Below, in pieces: positions 1 through 11,029 of a stretch of DNA of 64,000 bases. The stretch spans positions 3,100,001 to 3,164,000 of the forward strand of contig OZ020489.1 in assembly GCA_963971405.1 (NCBI GenBank). The letters are read 5' to 3'. The notes beneath the pieces were generated by a model that was given only the letters and a program-made list of their open reading frames with translations, did no database searches and was not told where the DNA came from. Source of the stretch: Psococerastis gibbosa. Taxonomy: Eukaryota > Arthropoda > Insecta > Psocodea > Psocidae. Each line of letters starts with the position of its first letter. Position 1 is the stretch's first letter. The translations under genes and the position numbers were made by a program.

Positions 1-125
1 ACTCATGTTGAGGGCCATATTGAATTTAAAATTTGACAAGCGGCTTACCTAGGCAACGATACGCGCATTATAAAACACTATTGTCTGGTGCACGTGGTAA
101 CGTGTGTGTGTGTGCTTTCCGACTC
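1..125 (+). repeat. Upstream flank repeat of GR unit A
   Basis: A stretch containing CACTATTGTCTGGTGCACG and a short GT run. Related stretches lie at 7140-7310 and 11640-11810, so one lies upstream of each of the three GR copies. I read it as the left part of the ancestral duplicated segment, although an independent dispersed repeat is not excluded. Confidence 0.5.
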
Positions 126-145
126 TAAATAATAATAGTAATTTT

Positions 146-297
146 TAGTAGTGGTACAGTCTCCGAATTTATTTCACCCGAAAGGTTGTTGGTTCGAGTT
201 CCACACTTGCTACATTTGCTGGTCATGCTTCGGAGGGCATGTTGAGTGTAAAAGAGGGCTTTATAGCCCTAACTCCGCTAGGTTAGCTTATTTAATT
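146..297 (+). mobile_element. SINE-1 copy (tRNA-derived), 5' truncated
   Basis: This copy has the SINE-1 features: a pol III B box (GGTTCGAGTTCC), the segment TTCGGAGGGCATGT, and the 3' part GGGCTTTATAGCCCTAACTC. The region of the A box is degenerate, and part of the middle is deleted compared with the full copy at 55010-55192. At least seven copies of this family are in the window. Confidence 0.7.
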
Positions 298-413
298 TTT
301 TTGTACCGTTTTTCCGTCCCATTGCCTTTTACAAGAATTTTTAGAACGAAAAATAACTTCAAGATAAAATTTTAGCGGTGAAATAAGAGAACAAACACGT
401 TCGAATGCGTTTT

Positions 414-535
414 GAATCCGTGTCACCTCCTTGTGTGACTTTATAATGTTCCCTCCTAGGTGGTTCGAAATCCACTTTAATCAGGTCAATCCTGTCAGCC
501 CACTCTCCTTCTCCCTGAGGTAAAAGAGCCTACCT
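414..535 (+). mobile_element. SINE-3 copy (tRNA-like head)
   Basis: It shares the segments GTGTCACCTCC, GTGTGACTT and GTGGTTCGAAATCCACT with minus-strand copies at 18446-18670, 33364-33505 and 45590-45785. The GGTTCGAAATCC piece looks like a B box with one extra base. It is diverged from the other copies. Confidence 0.5.
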
Positions 536-879
536 TTAGGGTGCCTTAAGTTTATAAACAAACTCACTCCCCACGCCAGGCTGGCAGGAACGCTTAAAGC
601 AGAAATAGTGAAAGCGGATGTTGGAAAACAAACCTAGATCTTAGACCTTAGACCTAATGTAATTGTAATTTTTGGTTTAGTCAATAGTGTAAGCATTTCT
701 ACGCGTATACTATACCCTTCTATCGATTTTTATTATACCACTGCGGTTTAAAACATATATTACGAACCCTCTGCAAAGACATTTCCAGGCCAGTCAAGTG
801 ACCCCCTCCGGTTTGGCCTTAATAGGCACTGCGATCGATTTTTTTATAAACACGGTGAACCTTCAACTCCCAAGCATTT

Positions 880-1075
880 TTGTGTATTCGTATAATTGTC
901 CAATTATTGAACTTAGTGCGTCAGAAATTTGTTGACAGCTAAAACTAAGCGGCTTATTGCTTCGATTTAACGCAATAACCCGCCAAGAAGTCATCCCACC
1001 ATGTGAGGCAATGTGGATAACACTTTTAACACGGTAACCTGATACCGCCAACATTGTTAATACCCTTTATATAAT
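880..1075 (+). promoter_or_regulatory. Proximal upstream region of GR pseudogene A
   Basis: It aligns with the region upstream of GR copy C (about 14020-14200). Shared pieces include GCTAAAACTA, TTTAACACGG and a TATA-like CCTTTATA. That conservation marks it as the ancestral promoter and 5' UTR segment. No transcription start can be placed from sequence alone. Confidence 0.4.
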
Positions 1076-1128
1076 AATTCGCCCACATGGAAAATAAAGA
1101 CAATTTTCTTTATTTCTTATTAATAGAA
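1075..1128 (+). repeat. Retroposon tail inserted in promoter of copy A
   Basis: About 50 bp (TTCGCCCACATGGAAAATAA followed by a CTTT-rich end) sit right after the TATA-like sequence of copy A and are missing at the matching place in copy C. The same tail occurs at 39915-39998, at about 42945-43010 and at 43800-43865. It is therefore a mobile sequence inserted after the duplication of the receptor. Confidence 0.5.
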
Positions 1129-2636
1129 AACTGAAATATTGTTTTTTTTTTATCTATTGGACTTATTGTGTAACCACTATTGCACCACTATTAGGAAAGG
1201 TGCAAATTCAAATTGAAAGAAACTATTTAAGATGTGTTTAATATGTGTTCAATAAAAAGAAGACAAAGTATTTTAGTGTCATAGTGGGCTACGGAAGAAG
1301 GAAGGAAGAAATCTTGATGCTGTTATTTTGAGCGCAAGTGAGAAAATATTTCAGTCCGGTATATCAAAGGAGAATTGTGAAACCCCCGACGTGAAAGTTA
1401 TCCATACTGTTCTCCAAGTCATTGGGTTTGCCCCTTTCCATCATGGAAACCCACCAGACAAAACTCGTATCTCTGTATTCCTTGCCACTTACAATATCGT
1501 CGTAGCAATTTCCGTAACATCAAACTACTTTCATGCGATATGGACTAATGACGAAATTGAAGTGTCCTTGTCAGAAAATGCGTTCACATTCTCTTCTTTC
1601 TTCTCAAATATCGCATACATTTCGTTGTGCATAGTAATCGCAACATTTCGGTATAAAACATTAAGTGATATATATTTCAAAATTAGCAAGGTTTCAATTG
1701 CCCTAAAAGGATTGGGAATTGTTTTCAATCATGAAGCTGTAAAAAAGTTGTTCTTGGCAAAATTGACAGCTATATTAACCATAAATGCAATTATATTTAT
1801 ATCATTTACGCAAACTGAAGGGAGATGCTATTCAATAATGTATTGGATAGTTCTATCGTACCCTTAAATAATAACTGGAATTTTGGTTGTTATATATGGC
1901 ACCTTCATGTTAAAACTCCATACTTCAATTTGGGCGTCAAATGAATGTCTACGAGTTATGTTACGCACTTACGAGAAGAACAAAGAAGCGGCAACCTTGA
2001 TACACAACATCAATGAAGAAAATAACCCGTTATTGGAAGCCTTCGCTATTGCTGGAAACAATAACGTTCCTATTAAACCAACGGATCAAAAATTTGATAC
2101 AGTTCACATGAAATTTTATGACGACGTTTATTCTACAAAACCGCATCTTGTATTTATTAGAGACTACCCGATATGTTATACAAAAGTGTCCAAGGGTGCG
2201 ATATCGAATAACTTGCGTGTATTACGGAACACTCATTTGCTAGTTTTAGAGGTGGCGGAGGTTATTCAATATTATTTCGGAGAAGTGATACTTTGTATAT
2301 TTGTCTTTTACTTTTCTGAACTAGTACCATGCCTTAGCCAGTCAATTTCGTCACACATCAGGAATGTCACTGATAAAGCGTATTACGACTGGGTTGTTTG
2401 GTTCATTATAGAATTCTTCACTGTTTTAATAATTATTGTTTACAATAACACAGCCGTTGAAGAGGTAAGTACGATGATAACTATTTACAATATTCCATTT
2501 TAGGGAGATTTCATCTATATATTGAGACGGAATATTCCAGAAAGTCTCTTCATCGCTATTCATTTCATGGCCCCCTGGGCCAAAACCACCCCCTGTCCAA
2601 TACGTTATGCATGTATATCGATTTTAGGTTACTAAT

Positions 2637-2780
2637 AATTATGAGTAGTGTATAAATGAGGGTTATAGTATCAATTTTTGTCCTTGAGAACATTTCTCTC
2701 ATGAGGGTTTTGGTATCAATGTTTTCAAGGTCAAAAATTGATACTATAACACTCATTTATATAGGTATACACTACTAATA
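2637..2780. mobile_element. Foldback element in intron 1 of GR copy A
   Basis: This is an imperfect inverted repeat. AGTAGTGTATA near the left end pairs with TATACACTACT at the right end, and TAGTATCAATTTTTG pairs with AAAAATTGATACTA. It is about 144 bp with almost no unpaired centre, is absent at the matching place in copy C, and encodes nothing. Confidence 0.6.
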
Positions 2781-3911
2781 TAACTGCGGCACAAACATTT
2801 ACCATGTGAATGCTTTGCTCAAGGTCGTTAACCTCCATCCTCCATTTTTTTCAAGATGTTCTTACAAAATCAGCCCACTTGAACGTGCTTTCCTATTTAT
2901 AAAACTATTATTCAGGTAGGTACCGAGATAAAAAATAAGATACTTCCATAGTGAATAATTTTCCTTGTGTTAAATTGCTGTTACCTCGAAATTCCCTCTT
3001 TACTTTATGCTTGAGCCTCCAAACTAGCCGCCTGCAATAAGCAATAAATGAAAACCTTCTAATAGCTACCAAAATACCGATGATTTCCAATAATTGAAGT
3101 CGTCATTCACTTCAGCGTCGTAATTATGATATTCTTGTCTTTTTCAGGCCAATCAATCAATCAGAATTGTTCATACATTTCTGACGACCATCAAGAAAAG
3201 TGACGTTGAAATCAAAAGTGAATTGCGTGACTTTGCTGATCAATTAGTTGAAAATCCACTCTTGATTACTGCACGTGGATTTTTCCTAGCTAATACAGAA
3301 TTTTTATTCTCTGTAAGTACCGTAATTTCAAAAAACATCATCTGATTAATTTATTAAAAACATCGAAATATCCATAATATTTGATAGCTTCGGGAAACTG
3401 AAGTTGCGAATCCAATAAAATTATACTATACCGGTATTGTATATTACTGTAATTAATTTATAATAATAATACTAGTCAATGCATCATAAACTTAAATATT
3501 TAGGTGTCGTCCAGGAGGGGGCATGACGGGCATATGAAGGATTAGTGACACGCGATTCCATTCGAATCGATTGCAGAATCGAGTAATTTCGTTCGATGAA
3601 CGAGAGTATTTGTCTCGATTTATAGGCTGCTGATTAGAAGTAACTTCGATTCCTTTTCATCGGTATTGATTGATTTATTACTTTTTTTGACGTTGTAAGA
3701 ATATGTACCGGTATATACATATACTGTTGGTACTAGCATTTACATACTAGTTCGCTTGCTGAGGACTGACTCCATCGGACTGGCTGGACTCCGCGGGCTA
3801 ATACCGGCCTCTCGCTTGTTAATCCAACTATGATTGCTCATAACACACATTATGCCGCGTCTTATGGCGTGAAGTCAAACGAAGTAGAACACTGTCGCAT
3901 ACGTACCTTAA

Positions 3912-4268
3912 GAGTGTACAGCCGAAATTTAATACTTTTTATTTTTTATTAAATTAACTAAGCATGTTATTAAAGATATGGGTCATCAAAGTCGTAGAAG
4001 ACTACTTCATGCATCATATTTTACGATATTTTTAATTTTCAAAATTGTAGTTTTTTCAGAAACATGCAAATATTTTATAAACAATAACTTTCACGTATAA
4101 TCGATTTTATAAAAAAACTACAATTTCGAAAACTAAATATACCTTATTTTATCATGCATGAAGTAGTCTTTTATAACTTAAATGAGCCAAATCTTTAATT
4201 ACTTGCTTAATGAATTAAATAAAAAATATTAAATTTCGGGCTGCCACTTGCCTAAGGGCTGTACACTC
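3912..4268. mobile_element. TTAA-target MITE (family T1) in intron 2 of copy A
   Basis: The 357-bp element is bounded by TTAA at 3908-3911 and 4269-4272. Its terminal inverted repeats are GAGTGTACAGCC and GGCTGTACACTC, and internal inverted segments (GAAGACTACTTCATGC) make it fold back. TTAA duplication is typical of piggyBac-type transposition. Relatives lie at 22167-22553, 23187-23424, 57009-57340 and 62470-62854. It is nonautonomous with no open frame. Confidence 0.75.
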
Positions 4269-5158
4269 TTAAGAACAGCAACTTTGAGAACAATATATCA
4301 GTGTGCAGTGCCATTCAGAATGTAGATAAGAAGATCAACAGTTACACTTCGAAATTATCCTATAATGCATTATGTGAGACTGCAGGTGAAATAGAAATAG
4401 AAAATAGAAAGAAATATATTTATCATACAATACAAAATGAAATTAATTATACAACAAACCCACTAAGAAACTAGTCAGTCCGACTAGTTGTTGCAGAGTC
4501 AACTCCATTGATTTACGATCGGAGTCAATCCGTGTAAGTCGACACCACCTGGAGATATGCATCCCTCCAATGCAGCATATACTGTCTATACGTATTGCGG
4601 AAAGTCATGAAATTAGTTAAAAAATAGCTCCAAGTCGTATAAAAACTCATAGCTCTCTCTCTTTCTCTCTTAAACCTTTAGTTTTACAATTAATTTACTT
4701 AAAATTTAAAATTCATTTACCTCATAATATAATTACCTACTTTTATATAACATAATTATGATGATTGTTCAATTAATTGATTTAATTAATTATTATAAAT
4801 ATATATAGTAATATACTTGTTTTCCTTATAATATACATAGCCTATGTATTTATTAGATTCAAACCCGTAACCAACGGGAAACGAAAATAGTTATGGCATC
4901 TATATGTTTGGGCCCAGGGCCTCATTGGATGTTGCATCCGGAGGTACCTGCGCCGATATACAGTTTATTTTGTTCAATTTTATTTTTTCAGTATACTTCC
5001 CTCACTTGGTGGAGTAACCAGTCAGGACAAACAAACGAACAATGCGGAAAGATTCGGTCCTGTCAAAAATTTGTAGGCCTACCTACGAAATAGGAAAATT
5101 ATTATAAGAGTTGACTTGATAAAAATATTACATAAAAAACATATAAGAATATATCGTC

Positions 5159-5200
5159 ACGACCGGTTTCGACAGATTGTCATTCTCAAGGAAAATTATG
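5159..5200 (-). other. Hammerhead-ribozyme-like motif
   Basis: On the minus strand it reads CTTGAGAA, a short hairpin (GAC/GTC stem, loop AATCT), then GAAACCGGTC. This layout resembles a hammerhead catalytic core (CUGANGA, stem II, GAAA, cleavage at GUC). The 5' core box is imperfect (TTGAGAA), and one extra T precedes stem II. GTCAT upstream can pair with GTGAC after the putative cleavage site, as stem I would. Such motifs are known in Penelope-like and other retroelements; activity here is unproven. Confidence 0.35.
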
Positions 5201-5214
5201 ACATGTCTCAAATG

Positions 5215-5400
5215 TAAACGAAATTAGAGGATATGGAAAAGCGGTTAAGACGACGCCCTGGTTAGGCGTAGATCGTGGGTTCGAATCCCGCCATCCATAT
5301 CCTCTAATTTCGTTTATAACGAGGAGGTTACCTCTTCAACCAAAGTTAATTTGATTTCAGTGTTATATATACCATATAATACTACAATGTATTGTCTCAA
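5215..5400 (+). mobile_element. SINE-2 copy: tRNA-like core between long inverted arms
   Basis: The core 5237-5294 has a tRNA-like layout: D-arm-like AAGCGGTTAAGAC, a 5-bp anticodon stem (ACGCC/GGCGT) with 7-base loop CTGGTTA, a 5-base variable region, and a T arm with the perfect B box GGTTCGAATCC. It is framed by a perfect 22-bp inverted repeat (5215-5236 and 5295-5316). The body after it (GAGGAGGTTACCTCTTCAAC, then ATATACCATATAATACTAC) recurs at 8158-8240, 46085-46275 and 54610-54775. It lies in intron 2 of GR copy A. It is unlikely to be a working tRNA gene because the stem is far too long. Confidence 0.65.
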
Positions 5401-5954
5401 ATGTAATGTTCGTGGGATTAATACGTATGTAAATCGTATGTATGTTATATTCTATTTCATTTTTTTTTTCAGTTCCTAACAGCAGTCATCAGTAACGCGG
5501 TGATGTTTGTTTTATTTGAATGCTCCAGTTTATATCAAAAACCGAAAGCGCCTAGAAGTGGCGATGAGGGCAAGAATGAACAATAATATAAAATCTTGCT
5601 GAGATCCTAGAACGTCATTATTGTATTCTAATTAGCATGCTCATAAGTGAACAGTGAATGATGTGCTGACGGTTTGTGCTGTGTATAATAATACAATATA
5701 TTATATGCCTATATAGGTAATATGCAATAATAATACGTAGGTAGCTTCATTCCTTTCCAAACTGTGGTACTCTTAAATACTCTAGACTTTATATTATGGA
5801 GTAAAGTAAATCGCGTATTTGCGAGCAAATCCCCCCCTCCCCCCCGTTTTGGTTCAAAGTCTATATTCTTCAACATTTTAATACAATGTACATCCATAGC
5901 AAAATGTAGATCACAATTTTTCCACTTCTACTCCAATTTATGATCGACACACTG

Positions 5955-6579
5955 CAAGCCCGTAGCCAGGATTTTTTTTCGGGGGTGGCTGCGGCAACTG
6001 CGATTCTATCCAGTGTAAAAAAAATTTCTTTAGAATTCAATTGTATCTAGTGTATTCTTTTGAGGTTATGGTGTTACTGAGGATATATGATAGCATAGGC
6101 ACACCAAACGTCAATTTATAGGCGGACATAGTTTTGGTGCGAGCACTGACCCATAATAAATCCTAATGTTACCATTACGATGGCTTAGATTGAATAGAAA
6201 AAATATTGCACTTTAACCCAAAGGGGGGTTCGGGGGTCTCCCCCGGGGGAAAATTGGAAAATATTAGTGCAAAATAGTGAGGTTTTACGCATTTTAACAG
6301 CAATAAAGGATAGATTTTACAAAGCATACTCATTGAATTAATATTGGACTTAAACCATAAGCAGAGGGGGGCTCGGGGGTCTCCCCGGGGGGAAAAAAAT
6401 CCACATATAAGGGCAAAACAGTGGGGTTTTACAGCAGCAAAGCTTACAAAGGAATGCATATTCATATATCTGCAAACAGGGGGGCCCGGGGGTCCCCCCG
6501 GAGGAAATTTTTTTCAAAAGTTTTCATTTCGGGGGGGGGCTGCAGCCCAATAAGCCCCCCCCCCCTGCCTACGGCCTTG
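5955..6579. mobile_element. hAT-like nonautonomous element with G-rich internal repeats
   Basis: The exact 8-bp duplication ACACACTG flanks it (5947-5954 and 6580-6587). Its ends, CAAGCCCGTAGCCAGG and CCTGCCTACGGCCTTG, are inverted repeats with two mismatches. An 8-bp target duplication and a CA...TG terminus fit hAT elements. Inside are three diverged units of about 130-140 bp, each with a GGGGG-C-GGGGGTC-CCCC block (near 6222, 6365 and 6480). The short open frames across it are low-complexity by-products. A second member is at 54879-55399. Confidence 0.8.
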
Positions 6580-6587
6580 ACACACTG

Positions 6588-7139
6588 TATATACAGTATG
6601 AGATATTTGATTTGGTACCAAAATGTCCAGTGGAGTGCCTGATTGCAAATTAAAAAAGGCCACCAATGGTGTTTTTGGAGTCAGCACGATAAACCATACT
6701 TTATATAGTACAATGTAGTAACTACGCTGTAATTTTTTGGTTATGACAATCAATTATATCAATGAATTTGTGATACCATCTGCTGGAACTAAAATTTACG
6801 TTATTCAAATCCGCTAGGTTAGTTGGCAGTACGTTGTCCATTGTCGCCCATTATCGTCAATTGTCGTCCACTGCATTGACTTAAAATAATGCGAATAAAA
6901 TAACAACCACCAAAAAATGAAATTCAAGGCTTTGGGATAGAGGAAAACTTGGTAGTGGACAGTTAAGTTATTGCCATATCAATTTATTTCTCTTCTTAGT
7001 CACCTCTGGAAGTCAAGAAGGAAAGATCGAACCGTTTCAGATTTAAATAATAGTAATAGTCTTTATATTTCAGCCATCAACAGAACAGGTCTACAACGAT
7101 GACATTGCTGCAATGGTACAATGGCTTTAAAAAAAAATA
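6588..7139. other. Unassigned spacer between GR units A and B
   Basis: I see no coding exon, RNA gene or clear element here. Several short TTGTC-type repeats (TTGTCGCCCA, TTGTCGTCCA) occur near 6835-6875. Confidence 0.4.
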
Positions 7140-7310
7140 AACAATAAAACACCACTGTTTCACCTGCAATCTGATGCAACGCGACATCATGCAACAAATT
7201 ATAATGATACACTTTATATTCAGATCCACGCTGCATTTTTAATTTGAACGGCAGTTTACCTGTAAGCAACGAATTTCATATACTAGCAAACACTATTGTC
7301 TGGTGCACGT
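7140..7310 (+). repeat. Upstream flank repeat of GR unit B
   Basis: It contains CACTATTGTCTGGTGCACG, identical over that stretch to 1-125, and is more loosely similar outside it. It marks the probable left side of the second duplicated unit. Confidence 0.45.
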
Positions 7311-7914
7311 AAGAGTTTACCCTACAGTATACTATGATAGGATGACACTTGGAACAGTTTGTTTATTCGAAAACTTGAATCGGGTACTAACTTAGAGAGG
7401 CGACTGAAGAGGTCAATCGGATGCATTTATTAAATTGTTTGTATGGAATTAATCTTTAAAAAATAGATAGTACTTAGAACGATATGCTGCTTTAAATTTT
7501 GATATGACAAGTGGCCGTCATTTACTGTTTTGGAACTCTTTCCTACGGCCAACCATACCAATTTTTTCTCGTTCAAATCAGGTTCTCTAATTTCTGTCAA
7601 TTGGTCTCAGTCAGAGGGAAATTTCATTCCGTATGATATGGTATGAAAATTTCCTGGGGATTTTCATATTATTAATATGAAAATGGTAGTATGAAGATAC
7701 TCAGGAAATTTTCCTCTAATAAATGTGACATTTTTGACACAACGCAATCCATATCTTAAGTACTGTAATAACGACAAAAAATAAAATATAATTAATGGTA
7801 CTATCAACCAAAAGTATGAACTGTTATGAGGGAACCCGCACCTGCTAACTAATTATTTCATTAGTATAGGAGCAGTTATACTAGATAATATGTATTTATT
7901 TTTTTGATTTATAT

Positions 7915-8075
7915 GAAAGGTTAAATCGCGTACTAACAATTTAATGAATGTGTCCGTTTAACCTCTTCAATCGCCTCACTAAGTCTCGTTACGACTCGTC
8001 TCCGACCACAAGGTGTTTAGAGATCCGTACAAGTACAAGCACGCTACCACCTTGCCACCGAAGTCGCCAATATAG
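7915..8075 (-). mobile_element. SINE-4 copy
   Basis: On the minus strand it starts near TTCGGTGGCAAGGTGGTAGC, which contains an A-box-like TGGCAAGGTGG. It continues through CGGAGACGAGTCGTAAC and GATTGAAGAGGTTAAACGG. Copies lie at 33938-34082, 34580-34672 and 50050-50226, and a 3' part lies at about 7395-7445 in the opposite orientation. I see no good B box, so a tRNA origin is likely but not certain. It sits where exon 1 of GR copy B should be. Confidence 0.6.
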
Positions 8076-8157
8076 TTCCATGGACCATATTTTTTAGTCA
8101 TTTTTCATGAAAATTATGTCGTTTTTATTTGTTAACCCCCAGAACCGAAGCAAGCAA

Positions 8158-8240
8158 CGAGGAGGTTACCTATTCAACTTAAGTTAATTTAATGTCAGTA
8201 TGATATATACCATATAATACTACAATGTATTATTCTTCAG
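8158..8240 (+). mobile_element. SINE-2 3' body fragment
   Basis: AACGAGGAGGTTACCT followed by TATATACCATATAATACTAC matches the body of the SINE-2 copy at 5215-5400. The tRNA-like head is missing, as expected from 5' truncation during retroposition. Confidence 0.6.
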
Positions 8241-8337
8241 TGTTGTTATAATTGTTATTAATGTAACAAAGCTGTTAATGTGTACTACTACTATGTAAGA
8301 TCTATCAGCTATCACCTTCTTCTTACAATTCTTTATT

Positions 8338-9170
8338 GCTTTCCAATTTATACGTAAGCTTTGTGACGGCCCAAATTTTTGACTCCGATATTTCAACGGA
8401 ATTACACGTTTTGAGGTCCCAGGAACCCAAAAAAGTGGTTTTTACGAAATGTCTGTATGTCTGTTTGTCTGTTCATCGATTTCCGAACAAACTATTCGGT
8501 TGATTATGATGAAATTCAGCATGCAGGTTCACAAAAATCATACCACGGGAATTTTTATTTTTATTTTGGGCTAACTCAATTTGGGGGGGTTTTATTTTCA
8601 AAAAACGTCTAAAAACATTATTTCTCAAAAACTACTCCAACGATTTCTTTTAAATTCATATACGTTGTAGTTGTTATTAATGCTGACAAAATGCGGGGGG
8701 TCGCTTCCCCCTTGATAGTTTGCTTCTTGGGGTAAAAAAATAAAAACAACTAAATTTTAATGAAAAATTACAAAAAAAATATTTTTTCTGCGAAACCTTT
8801 CTATCGATTATTTCTACCTTCTGGCATGTTTTAGGTGTTAAATTGAGTAACGAAACCGGACAGGTTACTTTCCCAAAAAACTATTTGGTTTTGTGCAATG
8901 AAATGTTTTTTTGAAAAAATGATAGAAAATTCACGCTCCAATGCATTGCGTGCTCTGCCATTATTGCTGTGTGGTAATGTGTTGGTCTGACCTAGAATCT
9001 AGAATTTACTTCACCTCCAGTGACGTTAGATGGACAACGCCCCCCCCCCCCCCGAGATATCGGAAGTTTAACCATAGGAAAATTATTGACCATGAATTTA
9101 CTCATTTTCTCTATCTACTAATTTTGATAAATTGGAAAGCTTGTTCGAGTAAACTCGGACCGGTTCTTTT
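8338..9170 (+). mobile_element. ~800-bp dispersed element (R800), near-complete copy
   Basis: It begins GCTTTCCAATTTATACG and ends with ATAAATTGGAAAGC, a 14-bp inverted pair. Internal hallmarks are CGGAATTACACGTTTTGAGG, a TGTCTG microsatellite (8450-8475), ATTTGGGGGGGTTTTAT, CGAAACCGGACAGG, and a long C run before GAGATATCGG. Another near-complete copy lies at 20281-21065 in the opposite orientation, with fragments at 11030, 37240, 41380, 47031, 52675 and 57355. No protein is encoded. The class is unknown to me; a nonautonomous DNA transposon is the simplest reading. Confidence 0.65.
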
Positions 9171-9706
9171 CATTGTGTTACTTATGATTTTTTCAGATCT
9201 TGGATCGCAGTTACTAGAAAAGGGATGGACGTAAGATTCTCACTGTAAATTGTAATTAATGAACTGTGTAAGGTTTACCTCTCATCTGGTCATATTACAT
9301 TGATTTCATAGTATGATCCCTGATCATAACGTACCTATACATTCCGCCTCACAGGGGTTGACAGCTTTAATTTTATACTTGATAATTATTTTGTAAAAAT
9401 ATTGTGTGTCCAGCCTTCCCATTTTGAACTGGGCACTTATTTGTCCGTTTTCTACCAGTGTAGCTGCTGTCTTAGTTCAAATAAAGTCTTGGAACGATGA
9501 AAAGTCATATTGGTTCTAAAATTCCCAATATCCAAAAAGGCGAAAGGGACTTACTTAGCATTATGTATATAAGACACGAAATGATATCTTCTAATAACTA
9601 TACCAGTGTACCTTCAAAATACCGATGATATAAGGTTGGTGACGTAATTCTCATCAGACTCAAGCCGTGAGAGTCTGCATAATTATTTTGTTTTTATCTT
9701 CTTCAG

Positions 9707-10612
9707 GCCAATCAATCAATCAAAATTGTTCACCAATTTCTGACGGCCAGCAAGAAAAGTGACGTAGAAATCAATCGAGAATTGCGTGACTTTGCTCACC
9801 AATAAGTGGACAATCCCCTCGTGATTACTGCACACGGATATTTCCATGTTGATTCAGAATTTTTATTCTCGGTAAGTACACTATTAAAATTTGATGAAAA
9901 ATGTTCAATTAGTCAAATTAATTTATAACTTACATCGAATTTTCCATATTTGCCAGTTTATGGAAACTGAAGTAGCCTATAGCCTATAGGTGTCAAGACT
10001 TGGAACTGATGAAGAATTATAGTGGCATCTGATTCAATTAAAATCGATTCCAGGATTGAGGAATTTCTTTCGATTAACGAGAACATTATTCGGGTTATAT
10101 TTCCAGGCAACCGATTTCGGGTGGAATCTATTTCTATGCATCGGTATATATTTAGCTTATACGATTATAATTTTTAGACGTTCATACGTGATATTAAAAA
10201 ATATGGGTTTAAGGGACAAATTGAAACAAGTGCTACACGTACCTAATTTTATTTTTTCCCGTGCATTAACGTTTGGTTTTTAAATTTTAAATTCATTTTT
10301 TTCCCTAAACCAATTATTTTCTTATTTTCCACCTGTGGGACACCCACAGTTCGGGGCGTTTCCGGATTGCGCAACTGGCTTACCAGTTGTTACACCACAG
10401 TTATCGCATTAAGTCTTCATGAAAAACGAAGAAAAATTCGATACGTATTTCATGTCATGGAATTACAAGGCTATTTCTATAATTATGAACGTTTTCAGCA
10501 GTTCCTAACTGGAGTCATCAGTAACGCGATGATATTTGTTCTATTTGAATGTGCCACTTTACTTCAAAAAAATGTAGAACCAAAAAGTGTTGACAGCAAG
10601 AATCGACAATAA
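9707..10612 (+). pseudogene. Gustatory-receptor-like gene, copy B, exons 2 and 3 only
   Basis: Exon 2 (9707-9871, 55 codons, after TTCTTCAG and before GTAAGT) and exon 3 (10502-10612, 36 codons plus TAA) match copies A and C. The large first exon, which would carry six of the seven membrane segments, is absent. Its place is filled by SINE-4, a SINE-2 fragment and an R800 element. Exon 2 also has an in-frame TAA where copies A and C read TTA (after the residues FAHQ). Upstream intron sequence (CCTTCAAAATACCGATGAT, GTTGGTGACG) still aligns with copy C, so this is a truncated duplicate and not a separate gene. The exon 3 acceptor is CAGCAG, giving two possible AGs. Confidence 0.85.
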
Positions 10613-11029
10613 TGTAAAATATTGCAGAGCTCCATGAATAACATTCATTCTAACATACGTGTACAGTGAGTGAAATGCTTTCAGTTTGTGCTTTAGGCCT
10701 ATAAGCATTATATTGTACAATACGCCAATAATAGATAGGTTAGTGGTTTCCCAAACTAGATAGGCCTACTCGTGACTTTACGTAGCCTAAAGGATATTTT
10801 GCATTAGGAGCGCTTTCTGTTAGAAATAATATTTCTGACAAAATATCGATCATACGTCAGCAGTGTGGGAAGAAATTAAGAAATTATCCCCCACAATTTC
10901 ATATGTAGCCGGTACTCATACCACTCAGCCACAGTTTTTTAAAGCGTGAAAAAATGTAGAACCACGCTGGCAAATCAACCCTATAGGTCGCTTGCCCCAT
11001 TGTAGTTTATTTGGTTCTGGAGCCAAAAT

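Larger units (their letters stand above)
1361..5586 (+). pseudogene. Gustatory-receptor-like gene, copy A, inactivated
   Basis: Three exons match copy C: exon 1 at 1361-2464, exon 2 at 3148-3312 (55 codons) and exon 3 at 5473-5586 (ends TAA). Splice borders are intact (GTAAGT at 2465, TTTTTCAG before 3148, GTAAGT at 3313, TTTTTTTTTCAG before 5473), and both introns are phase 0. Two lesions disable it. The position of the copy C start ATG reads ATA at 1361, with no in-frame ATG nearby, and CAA (Gln169 in copy C) is TAA at 1865-1867, cutting the protein in the fourth membrane segment. Everything downstream stays open, and exon 2 matches copy C at about 46 of 55 residues, so decay is recent. Alternatives are stop-codon polymorphism in a segregating allele, or a sequencing error at 1865, though the lost ATG argues for real loss. 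Confidence 0.8.

Noticed and set aside
1328..1867. A separate 179-residue protein starting at TTG 1328
   Set aside because: It is exon 1 of GR pseudogene A read from a non-ATG codon to its premature stop; the paralog shows the true start and continuation.
1883..2503. A second, independent membrane protein after the stop of copy A
   Set aside because: It is the continuation of the same exon; the residues align with copy C from residue 175 on.
5237..5294. A functional tRNA gene (loop with GGT as anticodon)
   Set aside because: The acceptor stem is replaced by 22-bp arms with three extra bases, and the body matches a dispersed SINE.
6175..6753. Overlapping Gly/Pro-rich frames on both strands
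   Set aside because: They are low-complexity translations of the G/C-block repeats of the hAT-like element.
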